Assembly (NCBI RefSeq): GCF_000420705.1
Contig: NZ_ATVL01000006.1
Location: 1-64,000, forward strand
Source of the DNA: Hymenobacter norwichensis DSM 15439
GTDB taxonomy: Bacteria > Bacteroidota > Bacteroidia > Cytophagales > Hymenobacteraceae
Direction: 5' to 3'
DNA: 64,000 nt
Position 1 is the stretch's first letter; every line of letters starts with the position of its first letter. Both the position numbers and the translations under genes were made by a program. The notes below the pieces were generated by a model. The model made no database searches. It had not been told where the DNA came from and saw only the letters and a list, made by a program, of their open reading frames with translations. Shown piece after piece: positions 44,142 to 53,218 of the stretch.

Positions 44142-44645
44142 ATGAGTAGCGAAGACCAAAAGCAGAAGCTGTTTAAAGATATGGAGCAGCGCTTAACCCA
44201 ATTGGGGTTCTCTATTGACAAGCAGGACCAAACCCGGCCGTGGGGTGGGTTTTTCGTGATTGACGAAACCCAGGCTCCCGCTTTTGCCGATACCTATTTC
44301 GAGGGAATGGCCCTGGAAGACCTGCGTATTTCCGAGAAGCTGAGCCCAAAAATCCTGATTGTAGCGCCGCAAAAGCGGCTTTCGTGGCAGTACCACCACC
44401 GCCGAGCCGAAGTATGGAAAGTGCTGCAAGGCCCTGTAGGAGTAGTAACCAGCGCCACCGATGAGGAAGGCGAAGTGCGGGTGTACGAGCCCGGCGAACT
44501 GATAACGCTCCGGCAAGGTGAGCGGCACCGCTTGGTGGGCTTAGACACCTGGGGTGTGCTGGCTGAAATCTGGCAGCACACCGATGCCACCAATCCATCA
44601 GATGAGGACGACATTGTGCGCGTGCAAGACGACTTTGGTCGCTAG
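44142..44645 (+). CDS. Cupin, mannose-6-phosphate isomerase type II-like
   Basis: A 167-residue soluble protein with one cupin barrel. RPWGGFFVID, SPKILIVAPQKRLSWQYHHR, RAEVWKVLQGPVGVV and GELITLRQGERHRLVGLDTW follow the isomerase domain of ManC-like proteins, with His residues of the metal site in YHHR and ERHR. The family turns mannose-6-phosphate into fructose-6-phosphate or related sugars. Alone, without the GDP-mannose pyrophosphorylase domain, its substrate is uncertain. It has its own promoter at 44050-44080 and ends before a hairpin terminator at 44731-44768. Confidence 0.85.
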   Translation: MSSEDQKQKLFKDMEQRLTQLGFSIDKQDQTRPWGGFFVIDETQAPAFADTYFEGMALEDLRISEKLSPKILIVAPQKRLSWQYHHRRAEVWKVLQGPVGVVTSATDEEGEVRVYEPGELITLRQGERHRLVGLDTWGVLAEIWQHTDATNPSDEDDIVRVQDDFGR

Positions 44646-44730
44646 GTAGCTGCCCCATAGCGCTGTTCTATGCCAGAACGCGCAAGGGAAAACAGTACAC
44701 TGGCAGCCTTGCCACCCAGAAAACCGTACT

Positions 44731-44768
44731 AGCCGGAAGCGGATCAACCGTTTCCGGCTTTTGCTTTT
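44731..44768 (+). terminator. Rho-independent terminator after the cupin gene
   Basis: Arms 44731-44742 and 44748-44759 pair with one mismatch around ATCAA, and TTTTGCTTTT follows. It lies about 85 bases after the cupin stop and just before the CDF gene. Confidence 0.75.
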
Positions 44769-44787
44769 CCCGTCTTCCCTTCGTTCT

Positions 44788-45747
44788 GTGTCCAACGCTC
44801 CTGTTCCTGCCGCCGAGCCACCAGCTTCTAAAGTTGCCATTATAGCGGCGCTGGCAGCTAATTTGGCTATTGCCGTCATCAAGTTCGTAGCGGCTGGCTT
44901 CACGGGTAGTTCCGCCATGCTGGCCGAGGGTATTCACTCGGTGGTAGATACCGCCAACGAGTTTCTGCTGCTGCTGGGTTTGCGCAAAAGTCAGCAGCCT
45001 GCCCACGCCGGGCGGCCGTTCGGCTACGGCAAAGAGCTGTATTTCTGGTCGTTTATCGTAGCCGTATGCATCTTCGCCATTGGGGGTGGCATTTCCATCT
45101 ATGAGGGTATTGAGCATTTGCGCCACCCCACGCCGCTGGAAAATCCTACTTGGAACTACGTGGTGCTGGGACTAGCATTTCTGTTCGATGGGGCCTCGTT
45201 TCTGGTGGCGCGCCGCACGTTCAACGCTCAGCGCAACGGCCGCAGCTTCTGGGCCGCCTTCCGCAGCAGCAAAGACCCCTCTATTTTTGTGGTGTTGTTT
45301 GAAGACGCCGCCGACCTGATGGGCTTGATAGTGGCCTTTCTGGGAGTATTTCTGAGCCATCAGTTGCAGAGCCCGGCCCTTGACGGGGTAGCTTCCCTGG
45401 TCATTGGGCTGATTCTATTGGTAGTGGCCGGTTTGCTGCTGCGCGAAAACAAAAGCCTGCTGCTCGGGGAACCTGCTGAAGCCGAATTACTGCGCGAGGT
45501 GGAAGCCATGATAACCGCCGATGAAACAGTGGTAGCACTGGATGCTCCGCTGTCGTCGTACCTGAGCCCACACGAGATTCTGTTGGTGCTGCGCGTGGAG
45601 TTTCAACCGGAATTATCAGCCACGCAACTCACCGAAGCCATTAGCCGGCTTGATGCTACCGTTCGGGCGCGTTACCCCGATATTCGGCATCTGTTTGTGC
45701 AGCCATCGTTGGTGCCGGATAAGTCGGCACCCACAGCAATCAAGTAA
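44788..45747 (+). CDS. Cation diffusion facilitator family transporter
   Basis: A 319-residue inner-membrane metal exporter. Six helices occupy ~residues 15-225; the first (IIAALAANLAIAVIKFVAAG) and second (SSAMLAEGIHSVVDTANEFLLLLG) contain the CDF HxxxD site in GIHSVVD, and LFEDAADLMGLIVAFLG carries the second set of acidic residues (DxxxD). A cytosolic C-terminal ferredoxin-like domain follows. It should export Zn2+, Fe2+ or Mn2+ in exchange for protons. The frame opens at a TTG at 44761, but the GTG at 44788 lies after the terminator T-run and is the better start. It converges on ndh. Confidence 0.92.
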   Translation: MSNAPVPAAEPPASKVAIIAALAANLAIAVIKFVAAGFTGSSAMLAEGIHSVVDTANEFLLLLGLRKSQQPAHAGRPFGYGKELYFWSFIVAVCIFAIGGGISIYEGIEHLRHPTPLENPTWNYVVLGLAFLFDGASFLVARRTFNAQRNGRSFWAAFRSSKDPSIFVVLFEDAADLMGLIVAFLGVFLSHQLQSPALDGVASLVIGLILLVVAGLLLRENKSLLLGEPAEAELLREVEAMITADETVVALDAPLSSYLSPHEILLVLRVEFQPELSATQLTEAISRLDATVRARYPDIRHLFVQPSLVPDKSAPTAIK

Positions 45748-45792
45748 CTGCGGTGGTCTGCAGGTCGGCCGGCCAGTGGCACCAGGAAATAA

Positions 45793-47127
45793 CTAGGCTG
45801 CTGGTTGGCTTTCTTTAGGAGTTGGTATTGGCTCGCGTCGGCCACCCATAATGTAGCGCAGGCCAGTGTTCTGGCTGAAGTAGTTCCAGGTCCAGTTGGC
45901 GAAAACGGTGAGGCGGTTGCGGAATTCCACCAACGCAATTATATGCACAAACACCCACATCACCCAAGCAAAAAAGCCCTGTGTCTTCCAGTCCTTACCC
46001 AGCAGCTTAACATCCGCTACAGCGTGGTTGCGGCCAATGGTAGCCATGGCACCTTTGTCGTCGTAGCGGAAAGGCTGTAGTGGCTGCTTCCGGATGATGC
46101 GCTGTAGGTTAGCGGCCAAAAGCCGGCCCTGCTGAATGGCAGGCTGCGCTACCATCGGGTGCCCCTCGGGGTACTCGGGGCTAAGCATGGCAGCAATGTC
46201 GCCAATGGCGAAAATATTGGCGTAGCCTGCCACCCGGTTGTAGGTGTCTACCTCGTAGCGGCCACCCTTGCGTAGGCTTTCCGGCTTGATACCATCAATG
46301 GGGGCCCCAGCAACGCCTGCCGCCCAAATAAGGGTGCGGGTAATCAGCTTCTCGCCAGTGTTCAGCGTCACGGTGTAGCCATCATACGACTTCACCCGGC
46401 GCTCCAGCATCACATCTACCCCGAATTTCTGTAGATATTCCAGCGCCTTTTGCGAGGCTTCCGTCGACATGCCTTTGAGGAGCACGTCGCCACTCTGAAT
46501 CAGGTGGATATCCATCTGCCGGAAGTCAATTTCGCGGTAGTCTTTCGGGAAAACGTGCTTGCGCAGTTCGCTTAGCGCGCCAGCCACTTCCACCCCAGTA
46601 GGGCCGCCGCCCACAATCACGAAATCGAGCAGGCTGTTCAATTGCTCATCGTCGCCGATTTGCAGGGCCTTCTCGAAGTTCGATAGCACGGTGTTGCGCA
46701 GCGCTACGGCGTCTTCCACGCTCTTGATGGCAATGGCGTGGCGGGCCATCTGCTCGTCGCCGAAGTAATTGGTGGTAGCGCCAGTGGCAATTACCAGGAA
46801 GTCATAAGGAATCAGGCCGATAGAGGTTTCCACTACCTGGGTTTCGGTGTTCACGCACACCACTTCGGCCATGCGGAAAATCAGGTTGGGCTGCCCTTCC
46901 AGAATCTTACGAAACGGCGACACAATATCAGCTGCTTCCAGGCCAGCGGTGGCCACTTGGTACATCAGCGGTTGAAAGGTGTGGTAGTTCTGTTTGTCCA
47001 CCAATACCACTTGCACGTCGGCTTCACGCAAGGATTTGGCCAGTTCCAGCCCCCCGAACCCACCGCCTACAATCACCACCCGCTGTTTGCCAATGTGCTC
47101 GATTTTGGCTAGTTCCTGATCTTCCAT
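45793..47127 (-). CDS. ndh: Type II NADH dehydrogenase (NDH-2)
   Basis: A 444-residue FAD enzyme on the inner face of the membrane that passes electrons from NADH to quinone without pumping protons. VVIVGGGFGGLELAKSLR is the FAD fold, QNYHTFQPLMYQVATAGLE the NDH-2 quinone-site block, FVIVGGGPTGVEVAGALSEL the NADH fold, and YANIFAIGDIAAMLSPEYPE the second FAD contact. VAQPAIQQGRLLAANL is typical as well. The C-terminus has a hydrophobic helix (GFFAWVMWVFVHIIALVEF) for membrane attachment. The start is the ATG at 47127. The 259 bases upstream hold a short hairpin (47294-47312) but no gene. Confidence 0.94.
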   Translation of the reverse strand: MEDQELAKIEHIGKQRVVIVGGGFGGLELAKSLREADVQVVLVDKQNYHTFQPLMYQVATAGLEAADIVSPFRKILEGQPNLIFRMAEVVCVNTETQVVETSIGLIPYDFLVIATGATTNYFGDEQMARHAIAIKSVEDAVALRNTVLSNFEKALQIGDDEQLNSLLDFVIVGGGPTGVEVAGALSELRKHVFPKDYREIDFRQMDIHLIQSGDVLLKGMSTEASQKALEYLQKFGVDVMLERRVKSYDGYTVTLNTGEKLITRTLIWAAGVAGAPIDGIKPESLRKGGRYEVDTYNRVAGYANIFAIGDIAAMLSPEYPEGHPMVAQPAIQQGRLLAANLQRIIRKQPLQPFRYDDKGAMATIGRNHAVADVKLLGKDWKTQGFFAWVMWVFVHIIALVEFRNRLTVFANWTWNYFSQNTGLRYIMGGRREPIPTPKESQPAA

Positions 47128-47386
47128 TGAAGCTACGCATTGAAATACACTAGCTGCTTACTTAAAGCGCAGCAGAATAGTTATTGAATCCCTCGCACAG
47201 CCGATCAAGACATCGGTATTGTAGAGGCAGCAGGTGCTGCTTATATTGTTTCAGATATATTTACAGCGGCTGAATTAGAGAAGAGCACAGAAACACAATC
47301 GTGAATTGTGTATCTACATCAACCGGTGAACTATCTTTACTGCAATTCAGGTGCGGCATGAAGTAATGCCGGCCAGTACGTGTTTT

Positions 47387-47791
47387 ATGCAGCTGCGCTA
47401 TCTTGTTGTTAATGAGAATGTTTCTATTGCCTACGATGCTATCAACGACTGGCTGTATGTAGATTGGCAGGGAGAACACACGCCCGACACATCGTACGAT
47501 ACTTGCTGGCTGATAGTGAAAGCGCTACAAATGCAGCCTTGCAGCAAAATTCTCAACGACAACTCCAACATCACCTATACAACGGCCGAGCTGCCGGAAT
47601 GGGGCCGGCTGTGGCTGCGTGATATGGAAGACGCCGGGTTGCAGTATATGGCGTGGGTGCTGCCGTTCAACGCTCCCAAGTTGCAAACCACTGACCTCAC
47701 TGCCCGGCCTTTTCGGAAGCCACTGGTGGTTACCTTCTCAGACGTGGCTTCGGCGTTTGAATGGCTGCACAAGCAGCAGCGGGAACTGTAG
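47387..47791 (+). CDS. Small unknown protein, SpoIIAA/STAS-like in appearance
   Basis: A 134-residue soluble protein I do not recognise with certainty. MQLRYLVVNENVSIAYDAIN, then LYVDWQGEHTPDTSYDTC and SKILNDNSNITYTTAELPEW show an alternating strand and helix pattern like STAS or SpoIIAA-like proteins common in Bacteroidota, and FSDVASAFEWLHKQQ ends it. Function is unknown. The frame begins at GTG 47351 and also has ATG at 47366; the ATG at 47387 gives the usual start. It precedes the trehalase gene in the same direction, 103 bp away, and is divergent from ndh. Confidence 0.75.
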   Translation: MQLRYLVVNENVSIAYDAINDWLYVDWQGEHTPDTSYDTCWLIVKALQMQPCSKILNDNSNITYTTAELPEWGRLWLRDMEDAGLQYMAWVLPFNAPKLQTTDLTARPFRKPLVVTFSDVASAFEWLHKQQREL

Positions 47792-47894
47792 CACTAAGCC
47801 ATCAACCCTGGCAGGAAAGAATGGTCGGGCTGAATAGTTGGCCGCTGCCGAGCCAGTTTTCGTACGCACATCAGACCCACCTCATCCTGATCCT

Positions 47895-49469
47895 GTGCGA
47901 CACGCATTCTTACTTTTTCTGTGCAGCTGCTGGCTGCAAGTGGCTGCTCAGCTGCCACCTACGCCTCGGCAACTTTATCCGGGCTTGTTTGAAGCCGTGC
48001 AAACCAGCCAGATTTTTCCCGACAATAAAACGTTCGTGGACATGGTGCCGCGCAGCCCGCGCGATTCGCCAGCCAGCATTGTGGCCGACTACCAGCGGCA
48101 GCGTACCCAGCCTAGCTTTAGCTTGGCGCAGTTCGTGCAGGCCCGCTTCCAGTTGCCCACCACCGACACTACCACTTACCGCAGCAACGTAGCTGCCGGC
48201 TTGCGGGCCCACCTCGATACGCTCTGGACGGTGCTGCGGCGCCAGCCCCAGGATTCAGTAAGCCGGTACTCGTCGTTGCTGCCGCTGCCCCGGCCTTATC
48301 TGGTGCCGGGTGGGCGGTTTCGGGAGGTGTATTACTGGGACTCCTATTTCACGATGCTTGGGTTGCGCGAAGCCCGCCGCCTCGATTTGGTGCGCAGTAT
48401 GACCGACAATTTCGCGTATCTGATTAACCGCTACGGCTTCATCCCAAACGGTAACCGCACGTATTACCTGACCCGCTCGCAGCCGCCATTTTTTGCCCTC
48501 ATGGTGCAACTGTTAGCGGAAGAACAAGGCGACACGGTGCTACAGCGCTACCAGCCGCAACTGCTGCGCGAGTACGCCTACTGGATGGCCGGTGCCGATT
48601 CGTTGAAGCCCGGCACTGCCACGCGCCGGGTGGCCCGCGTGGCGGGCGGCGAGCTACTCAACCGCTACTGGGACGACAGCACCCTGCCCCGCGAAGAATC
48701 ATATGTAAAGGACGTAGAGGCAGCGCGGGGTAGCAAACGCCCCGCTCAGCTTTACCGCGACATTCGGGCCGCCGCTGCTTCCGGCTGGGACTTCAGCACG
48801 CGTTGGTTTGGGCCGGCCGGTACGTTGGCGTCCATTCGGACCACCGAGTTTGCTCCTGTTGATTTGAACTGCTTGCTGATGACCTTGGAGCAAACCATAG
48901 CTCGCTCATATAGCACGCAGGGCCAGCGTACTGAGGCTATTGCCTGGCAGCGGAAAGCCGAGCAGCGCAGCAAAGCCATTCAGCGCTATTGCTGGAACGA
49001 AACTGCCGGTTGGTTCACCGACTACGACCTCGCGCAGCGCCGGCCTGCGACCATCCGAACAATGGCGGGCGTGTTTCCGCTGGCTTTTGGCGTGGCTACT
49101 CCCACCCAGGCCAGCCGAATAGCGAAAGGGCTCAACACCGATTTTTTGAAAGCTGGCGGTTTGCTGACCACACTCAACCGTAGCGGCCAGCAATGGGATG
49201 CTCCTAATGCGTGGGCTCCTTTGCAGTATTTGGCCATACAGGGCCTACGCCGCTACCGCCAACAGCCCCTAGCTGATACCGTTGCTATCCGCTGGATACG
49301 GTTGAATAATCGAGTGTTTCAGCAAACCGGTAAACTGCTGGAGAAATACAATGTGGTGGATACCCACCTGCCCGCTGGCGGAGGGGAGTACCCGCTGCAA
49401 GACGGCTTCGGCTGGACCAACGGCGTGCTGCTGAACCTGTTGAACAAGAAAGAGCCGGAAAACAACTAA
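47895..49469 (+). CDS. treA: Periplasmic trehalase (GH37)
   Basis: A 524-residue exported enzyme that splits alpha,alpha-trehalose into two glucose molecules by inversion. A signal peptide (RHAFLLFLCSCWLQVAAQ) follows the GTG at 47895; the frame opens earlier at a TTG but with no signal sequence. GH37 signature 1 is PGGRFREVYYWDSYF and signature 2 is QWDAPNAWAPLQ. ASGWDFSTRWFG holds the catalytic Asp and GGGEYPLQDGFGWTNGV the catalytic Glu. Length and motifs fit an intact (alpha/alpha)6 barrel. It follows a small unknown gene and is convergent with an unknown exported protein. Confidence 0.94.
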   Translation: MRHAFLLFLCSCWLQVAAQLPPTPRQLYPGLFEAVQTSQIFPDNKTFVDMVPRSPRDSPASIVADYQRQRTQPSFSLAQFVQARFQLPTTDTTTYRSNVAAGLRAHLDTLWTVLRRQPQDSVSRYSSLLPLPRPYLVPGGRFREVYYWDSYFTMLGLREARRLDLVRSMTDNFAYLINRYGFIPNGNRTYYLTRSQPPFFALMVQLLAEEQGDTVLQRYQPQLLREYAYWMAGADSLKPGTATRRVARVAGGELLNRYWDDSTLPREESYVKDVEAARGSKRPAQLYRDIRAAAASGWDFSTRWFGPAGTLASIRTTEFAPVDLNCLLMTLEQTIARSYSTQGQRTEAIAWQRKAEQRSKAIQRYCWNETAGWFTDYDLAQRRPATIRTMAGVFPLAFGVATPTQASRIAKGLNTDFLKAGGLLTTLNRSGQQWDAPNAWAPLQYLAIQGLRRYRQQPLADTVAIRWIRLNNRVFQQTGKLLEKYNVVDTHLPAGGGEYPLQDGFGWTNGVLLNLLNKKEPENN

Positions 49470-49482
49470 CGCTTTCCGGCTA
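49454..49482 (+). terminator. Hairpin at the end of the trehalase gene
   Basis: Arms 49454-49462 and 49474-49482 (nine perfect pairs) include the stop codon in the loop. There is no clear T-run, so confidence is low. Confidence 0.4.
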
Positions 49483-49551
49483 TTCTATAATCTGCCTACC
49501 AATTTTCAAGGTGCTCCGGCACCCGCTGACAAACGAGGCTAGCTGAAGTTG

Positions 49552-50397
49552 CTACTGTCGCTCGTTGCTGCGAGTGGTTTTGTAGAGGTACCAGCCTTTC
49601 GTGATGGGCCGCACTACAATAAGTCGGTCGGGATGCATGGCGGGTACTTCGGCGGGCGTGGGTTGGTAGAGTAGCCCCACGGTGTTGTCGATGCGGCCCC
49701 CGATGATGAACTCGATGCAGGTATTGCAGTCGGTGTCGTGCTGGGTGACGCGGCTGATGTAGAGCTTCCGCAGTAGCGCCCGTACCTCCGGGTCGGTGTT
49801 GGCGGCTTCTTCGCGGGCCGTGGAGTCAGTGGCCACGAAATACCGGCGTGATTGAATAAGGCGCAACACCTTTTGAAAACCGGCCTGATGGCTGGTGAAA
49901 TGGGTGGTGATGTCGGCATCAGAACCAATCCAGAGGCGGAGGTTGCCTACCGTGAAGGCATGGTCGGCATCGGGGTGCTTTTGGTTGTACTGGGCTATTT
50001 TCGCTTCGGGCATGGCCGTTAGCAGCTTTAGCATGGGTGGGCCAAGCTGGGTCATGGCCAAACTACGGATAGCTTGTAGCTTCCATTCGTTGTCGTCCTT
50101 GGCAAAGTGCAGGTAAAAATCGTTGCGGCTCACCGAATCGCGCAGCTCCACGGCTACTACGGCTGTGGTAGGGTCTTGCCGAAGTAGCTCGCAGCTACGC
50201 CGTAAAGTAGGTGGAATTTGCTGGCCGAGGGTTTGGTTTTTGGCTTGTTGCTGGGCTTCGCAACAGAGGTATTCTTTCATTTGGGGCCAGCCATCGGTAT
50301 CAACAAACTGCTGAGCAATTTGCAATGGCTGCAAGGGTGCCCGCGCCAGCACCACCTGCGAAACACACAGTAAAAAGGAAAAAAGAAAATACTTCAT
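49552..50397 (-). CDS. Exported protein of unknown function
   Basis: A 281-residue protein with a signal peptide (MKYFLFSFLLCVSQVVLARA). I do not recognise the mature part. It has a Cys pair near residue 45 (YLCCEAQ), a beta-rich centre (VVAVELRDSVSRNDFYLHFA, then DDNEWKLQAIRSLAM), a Cys pair DCNTC late in the chain, and a C-terminal IIGGRIDNTVGLLYQP. The early part is reminiscent of exported proteins with NTF2-like folds, but this is a guess. The start ATG at 50397 fits the signal. It converges on the trehalase gene and is divergent from the pectate lyase at 50761. Confidence 0.7.
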   Translation of the reverse strand: MKYFLFSFLLCVSQVVLARAPLQPLQIAQQFVDTDGWPQMKEYLCCEAQQQAKNQTLGQQIPPTLRRSCELLRQDPTTAVVAVELRDSVSRNDFYLHFAKDDNEWKLQAIRSLAMTQLGPPMLKLLTAMPEAKIAQYNQKHPDADHAFTVGNLRLWIGSDADITTHFTSHQAGFQKVLRLIQSRRYFVATDSTAREEAANTDPEVRALLRKLYISRVTQHDTDCNTCIEFIIGGRIDNTVGLLYQPTPAEVPAMHPDRLIVVRPITKGWYLYKTTRSNERQ

Positions 50398-50609
50398 TGA
50401 ATAAGCTAAAATAACTGGCTGTCAGCCATTAGGTAACAGCTCTAATCCTGGAAGGTAAGTGAAATGCCGGTATGCAAAGGCAGCGCTACGAGTAAGGAAA
50501 CACTGCCCAAGCTTACTCGTGAAAGGTATAGTCAAACAGCGCTACCGGGGAGACCAGTCAACTACCGAGAAGGTTGCTGGCGGGCTGTAAATTCCAGGTT
50601 GTGGTTCTG

Positions 50610-50640
50610 CTGGCAACGTTGCCGGCATCGATTGCGCAAA
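50610..50640 (+). promoter_or_regulatory. LacI-type operator candidate, pectate lyase 1
   Basis: Contains the perfect 12-base palindrome GGCAACGTTGCC followed by GGCATCGATTGCGCAAA. Nearly the same 31 bases occur at 59077-59107 upstream of the second pectate lyase. It lies 121 bases before the ATG. The rest of the 363-base gap (50398-50760) holds no gene. Confidence 0.65.
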
Positions 50641-50760
50641 GAAATTCTGGGTTAGATGTTTGCCTGGCTAAGCGTTTTGGTAATATCAGGTTGAGGGTAC
50701 CGGATTTGGCCGCCCTGTCACCCGGGCTTGTTTTAGGCTGTACCCGTTGCTTTTCAGTTT

Positions 50761-52236
50761 ATGCGCTTCATTCACTTACCTGGCAGTTCCCGCCGCACTT
50801 TGTATGCTTTTTTCCTGCTTGCTGGCCTTGGAGCAGTGGTTGTAAGTGGTGCCACACCGGCTGCCACCCCGCCGCTGGCCTTTCCGGGGGCCGAAGGTGC
50901 GGGCCGCTTCACTTCGGGCGGCCGTGGCTCGGCAGCCGTGCCCACCACCGTGTTTGAAGTGACTAACCTCAACGACGACAACCAGCCGGGTAGCTTGCGC
51001 TACGCCCTCACCAAGGCAGCTCCGGTCCGCACGGTGGTGTTTCGGGTGTCGGGTACCATTCACCTCACGGCGCCCCTCACAATCAGCAAGCCCAACACCA
51101 CCGTTGCGGGTCAAACCGCGCCCGGCGACGGTATTTGCCTGGCCGATTACCCGGTAAGCGTGAAGGCCCGCAACGTTATTGTGCGGTTTATGCGCTTTCG
51201 GATGGGCGACCGGTACCAGAACAAAGGTCAAGTGGACGGTGGGGGCGGCGACGACGCGTTTGGCGGGGTGCGCAACAACGGCCTCATCATAGATCATTGT
51301 ACCATGAGCTGGTCGACGGACGAATGCTTTTCGGTGTATGAGGGCGACAGTACCACCTTGCAGTGGAACCTGATGAGCGAGCCGCTCAACTACTCGTACC
51401 ACTTCGAAACTGGCGATAAAGACTTTGAGCGGCACGGCTACGGCGGTATCTGGGGTGGGCAGCACGCCACTATGCACCACAACCTATTTGCCCATTGCAA
51501 CAGCCGCACGCCTCGCTTCAATGGCAGCCGCTACACCCACCCGGCCGGCTTCGAGAATGTGGATTTCCGCAACAACGTTATCTACAACTGGGGCGAAAAC
51601 AACGTGTACGCTGGCGAAGGTGGCAACTACAACATCGTAAACAACTACTACAAGTACGGCCCCAACACCAAGGAAAGCGTGAAAACGCGAGTGTTGAACC
51701 CCTACAAGCTGGAAAAAGGCAGTAACCCGCTGCCCTACGGCAAGTTCTACCTGAGTGGCAACTACGTGGATGCCAGCGCCGACGTAACCCGCCGCAACTG
51801 GCGCGGCGTAACTATGCAGGATGGTACCGCCGCCGACACCGTGCAGGCCCAAGCATCTGTGCCTTTCAACATGGGCTCAGTCACGACGCAGACGGCTGCT
51901 GAGGCTTACAAAGCGGTGCTGCAACACGTAGGCGCCAGCCTACCCAAGCGCGACACCCTCGACCAGCGCATCATCCGCAACGTGGTCAACCGGACGGGTC
52001 GGTTTATTGATGTGCAAGGCGGTTACCCACACGGCACACCCTATGAAGTGTCGCAGAAAGCATGGCCGGTGCTAGCCTCCAAGCCCGCACCCGCCGATAC
52101 CGACCACGACGGCATGCCCGACGCCTGGGAAACGCGGCAGCGCCTCAACCCCAAAGACCCCACCGACCGTGCCAAAACCAACGCCAGCGGCTACACGATG
52201 CTGGAAGTGTACCTGAATAGCTTAGCTGCTTTTTAG
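50761..52236 (+). CDS. Exported pectate lyase (PL1 family), no sorting domain
   Basis: A 491-residue secreted enzyme that cleaves polygalacturonate by beta-elimination. A signal sequence (LYAFFLLAGLGAVVVSGATP) precedes FPGAEGAGRFTSGGRG, the N-terminus of Bacteroidota PL1 enzymes. Right-handed beta-helix rungs follow: VRTVVFRVSGTIHLTAPL, NTTVAGQTAPGDGICLADYP, NGLIIDHCTMSWSTDE (calcium and active-site Asp), MHHNLFAHCNSRTPRFNGS and VDFRNNVIYNWGENN. The C-terminus has a calcium-type repeat (DTDHDGMPDAWETRQRLNP) and ends there, so the T9SS domain of the paralog at 59231 is missing. It could stay in the periplasm or use another route. Controlled probably through the operator at 50610. Confidence 0.93.
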   Translation: MRFIHLPGSSRRTLYAFFLLAGLGAVVVSGATPAATPPLAFPGAEGAGRFTSGGRGSAAVPTTVFEVTNLNDDNQPGSLRYALTKAAPVRTVVFRVSGTIHLTAPLTISKPNTTVAGQTAPGDGICLADYPVSVKARNVIVRFMRFRMGDRYQNKGQVDGGGGDDAFGGVRNNGLIIDHCTMSWSTDECFSVYEGDSTTLQWNLMSEPLNYSYHFETGDKDFERHGYGGIWGGQHATMHHNLFAHCNSRTPRFNGSRYTHPAGFENVDFRNNVIYNWGENNVYAGEGGNYNIVNNYYKYGPNTKESVKTRVLNPYKLEKGSNPLPYGKFYLSGNYVDASADVTRRNWRGVTMQDGTAADTVQAQASVPFNMGSVTTQTAAEAYKAVLQHVGASLPKRDTLDQRIIRNVVNRTGRFIDVQGGYPHGTPYEVSQKAWPVLASKPAPADTDHDGMPDAWETRQRLNPKDPTDRAKTNASGYTMLEVYLNSLAAF

Positions 52237-52290
52237 GGCTTAGTACTTGGGTCGTTCTGCCATCTATACCAAAACAACCTATAGCAGCTT

Positions 52291-52447
52291 CTTAAACAGC
52301 ATATTCAGTTTCGGTTGCTCCGGTCCGACGGCTTTTCGGCCGTCGAACCGAACCTCGTCTGCTAGTCAGTAAGAACGGAGTCCCACGACCGGTCGGTCGG
52401 CCGAAAGGTCGTCGGGCCAGGTATGCTGGTTCTGAAACTGCTTTAAG
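52291..52447. repeat. Palindromic repeat element, copy B (MITE/REP-like)
   Basis: Core arms 52322-52342 and 52398-52418 pair at 18 of 21 bases, and the outer ends (52291 CTTAAA, 52447 side CTTAAAGCA on the other strand) also match. Related to copy A at 26718-26850. It starts 55 bases after the pectate lyase stop and ends 11 bases from the rluE-like stop, filling the gap between the converging genes. Confidence 0.7.
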
Positions 52448-52457
52448 ATACTACGCG

Positions 52458-53030
52458 CTAAAAACTGGCCACTTCTTGCACTGCGCCGGGAGTTAAATCA
52501 CCGAGTTGAATGCTGCCGATGCGCATTCGTACCAGCCGTAGTGTAGGGAACCCAACGGCGGCCGTCATTTTGCGCACCTGCCGGAACTTGCCCTCCGTAA
52601 CCGTGATGCTCACCCAACTGGTGGGGCCGTGCCTGTCGGAGCGGATGTGGCGGGTGCGGGCAGGTAGGTCGGGCGGGGCAGGCAGGCGGTAGGCGGCGCA
52701 GGGTAGGGTCTGGTACTTGCCTTCGGAGAGGCCGATTTCAACGCCCTGTTGCAACTGCGCCACGGCTTCGTCGGTGATGAGGCCGTCCACTTGAGCGTAG
52801 TATTCCTTTTCCACGTCTTTGCGCCGGATTACCTCACTCACGCTGCCATCGGTGGTAAGTAGGAGCAGGCCCTCACTGTGCTCGTCGAGGCGGCCAATGG
52901 ACATGGTGCCTTCCGGGAAATCGTGCAGCTCACCTAAAAAGCGCTTTTTGCGGGCTTCTCGGGCGTTGTTGCTCATAAACTGGCTGAGGTAGCCGTAGGG
53001 CTTATGCACAAGAAAATGACGGTGGAGCAT
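52458..53030 (-). CDS. rluE: Ribosomal large-subunit pseudouridine synthase (RluE/RsuA family)
   Basis: A 190-residue RNA-modifying enzyme that turns a specific uridine of 23S rRNA into pseudouridine. There is no S4 domain, as in RluE. FLVHKPYGYLSQFMSN opens the catalytic domain, GTMSIGRLDEHSEGLLLLTTDG carries the GRLDxxSEGL motif with the catalytic Asp, VEKEYYAQVDGLITDEAV follows, and VTEGKFRQVRKMTAAVGFP is the final RNA-binding block. The frame runs 40 codons further upstream, but the ATG at 53030 (MLHRHFLVHKP) is the standard start. It is divergent from the DinB gene. Confidence 0.9.
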   Translation of the reverse strand: MLHRHFLVHKPYGYLSQFMSNNAREARKKRFLGELHDFPEGTMSIGRLDEHSEGLLLLTTDGSVSEVIRRKDVEKEYYAQVDGLITDEAVAQLQQGVEIGLSEGKYQTLPCAAYRLPAPPDLPARTRHIRSDRHGPTSWVSITVTEGKFRQVRKMTAAVGFPTLRLVRMRIGSIQLGDLTPGAVQEVASF

Positions 53031-53218
53031 GAGCAGGGCCAGCAATTCAATCAAGTAACAGCTGCCGTTTAAGCAGCCTGCAAAGAATCCAAAGGTACAA
53101 AGGCTGCCGGTGCGTGTCTGCTCGACGGAAGCTTGGGTGCTAGTAACCACAGGGGGTAGCTTGCTCTTATAGGTATTGGCAAGTGAAACAAAACGCCGTT
53201 ATCAGTATTTAAATCTGC

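Noticed and set aside
50776..51480. Open minus-strand frame of 234 codons opposite the first pectate lyase
   Set aside because: A similar shadow frame occurs opposite the paralog at 59231, as expected when both follow the same protein; no signal or motif supports it.
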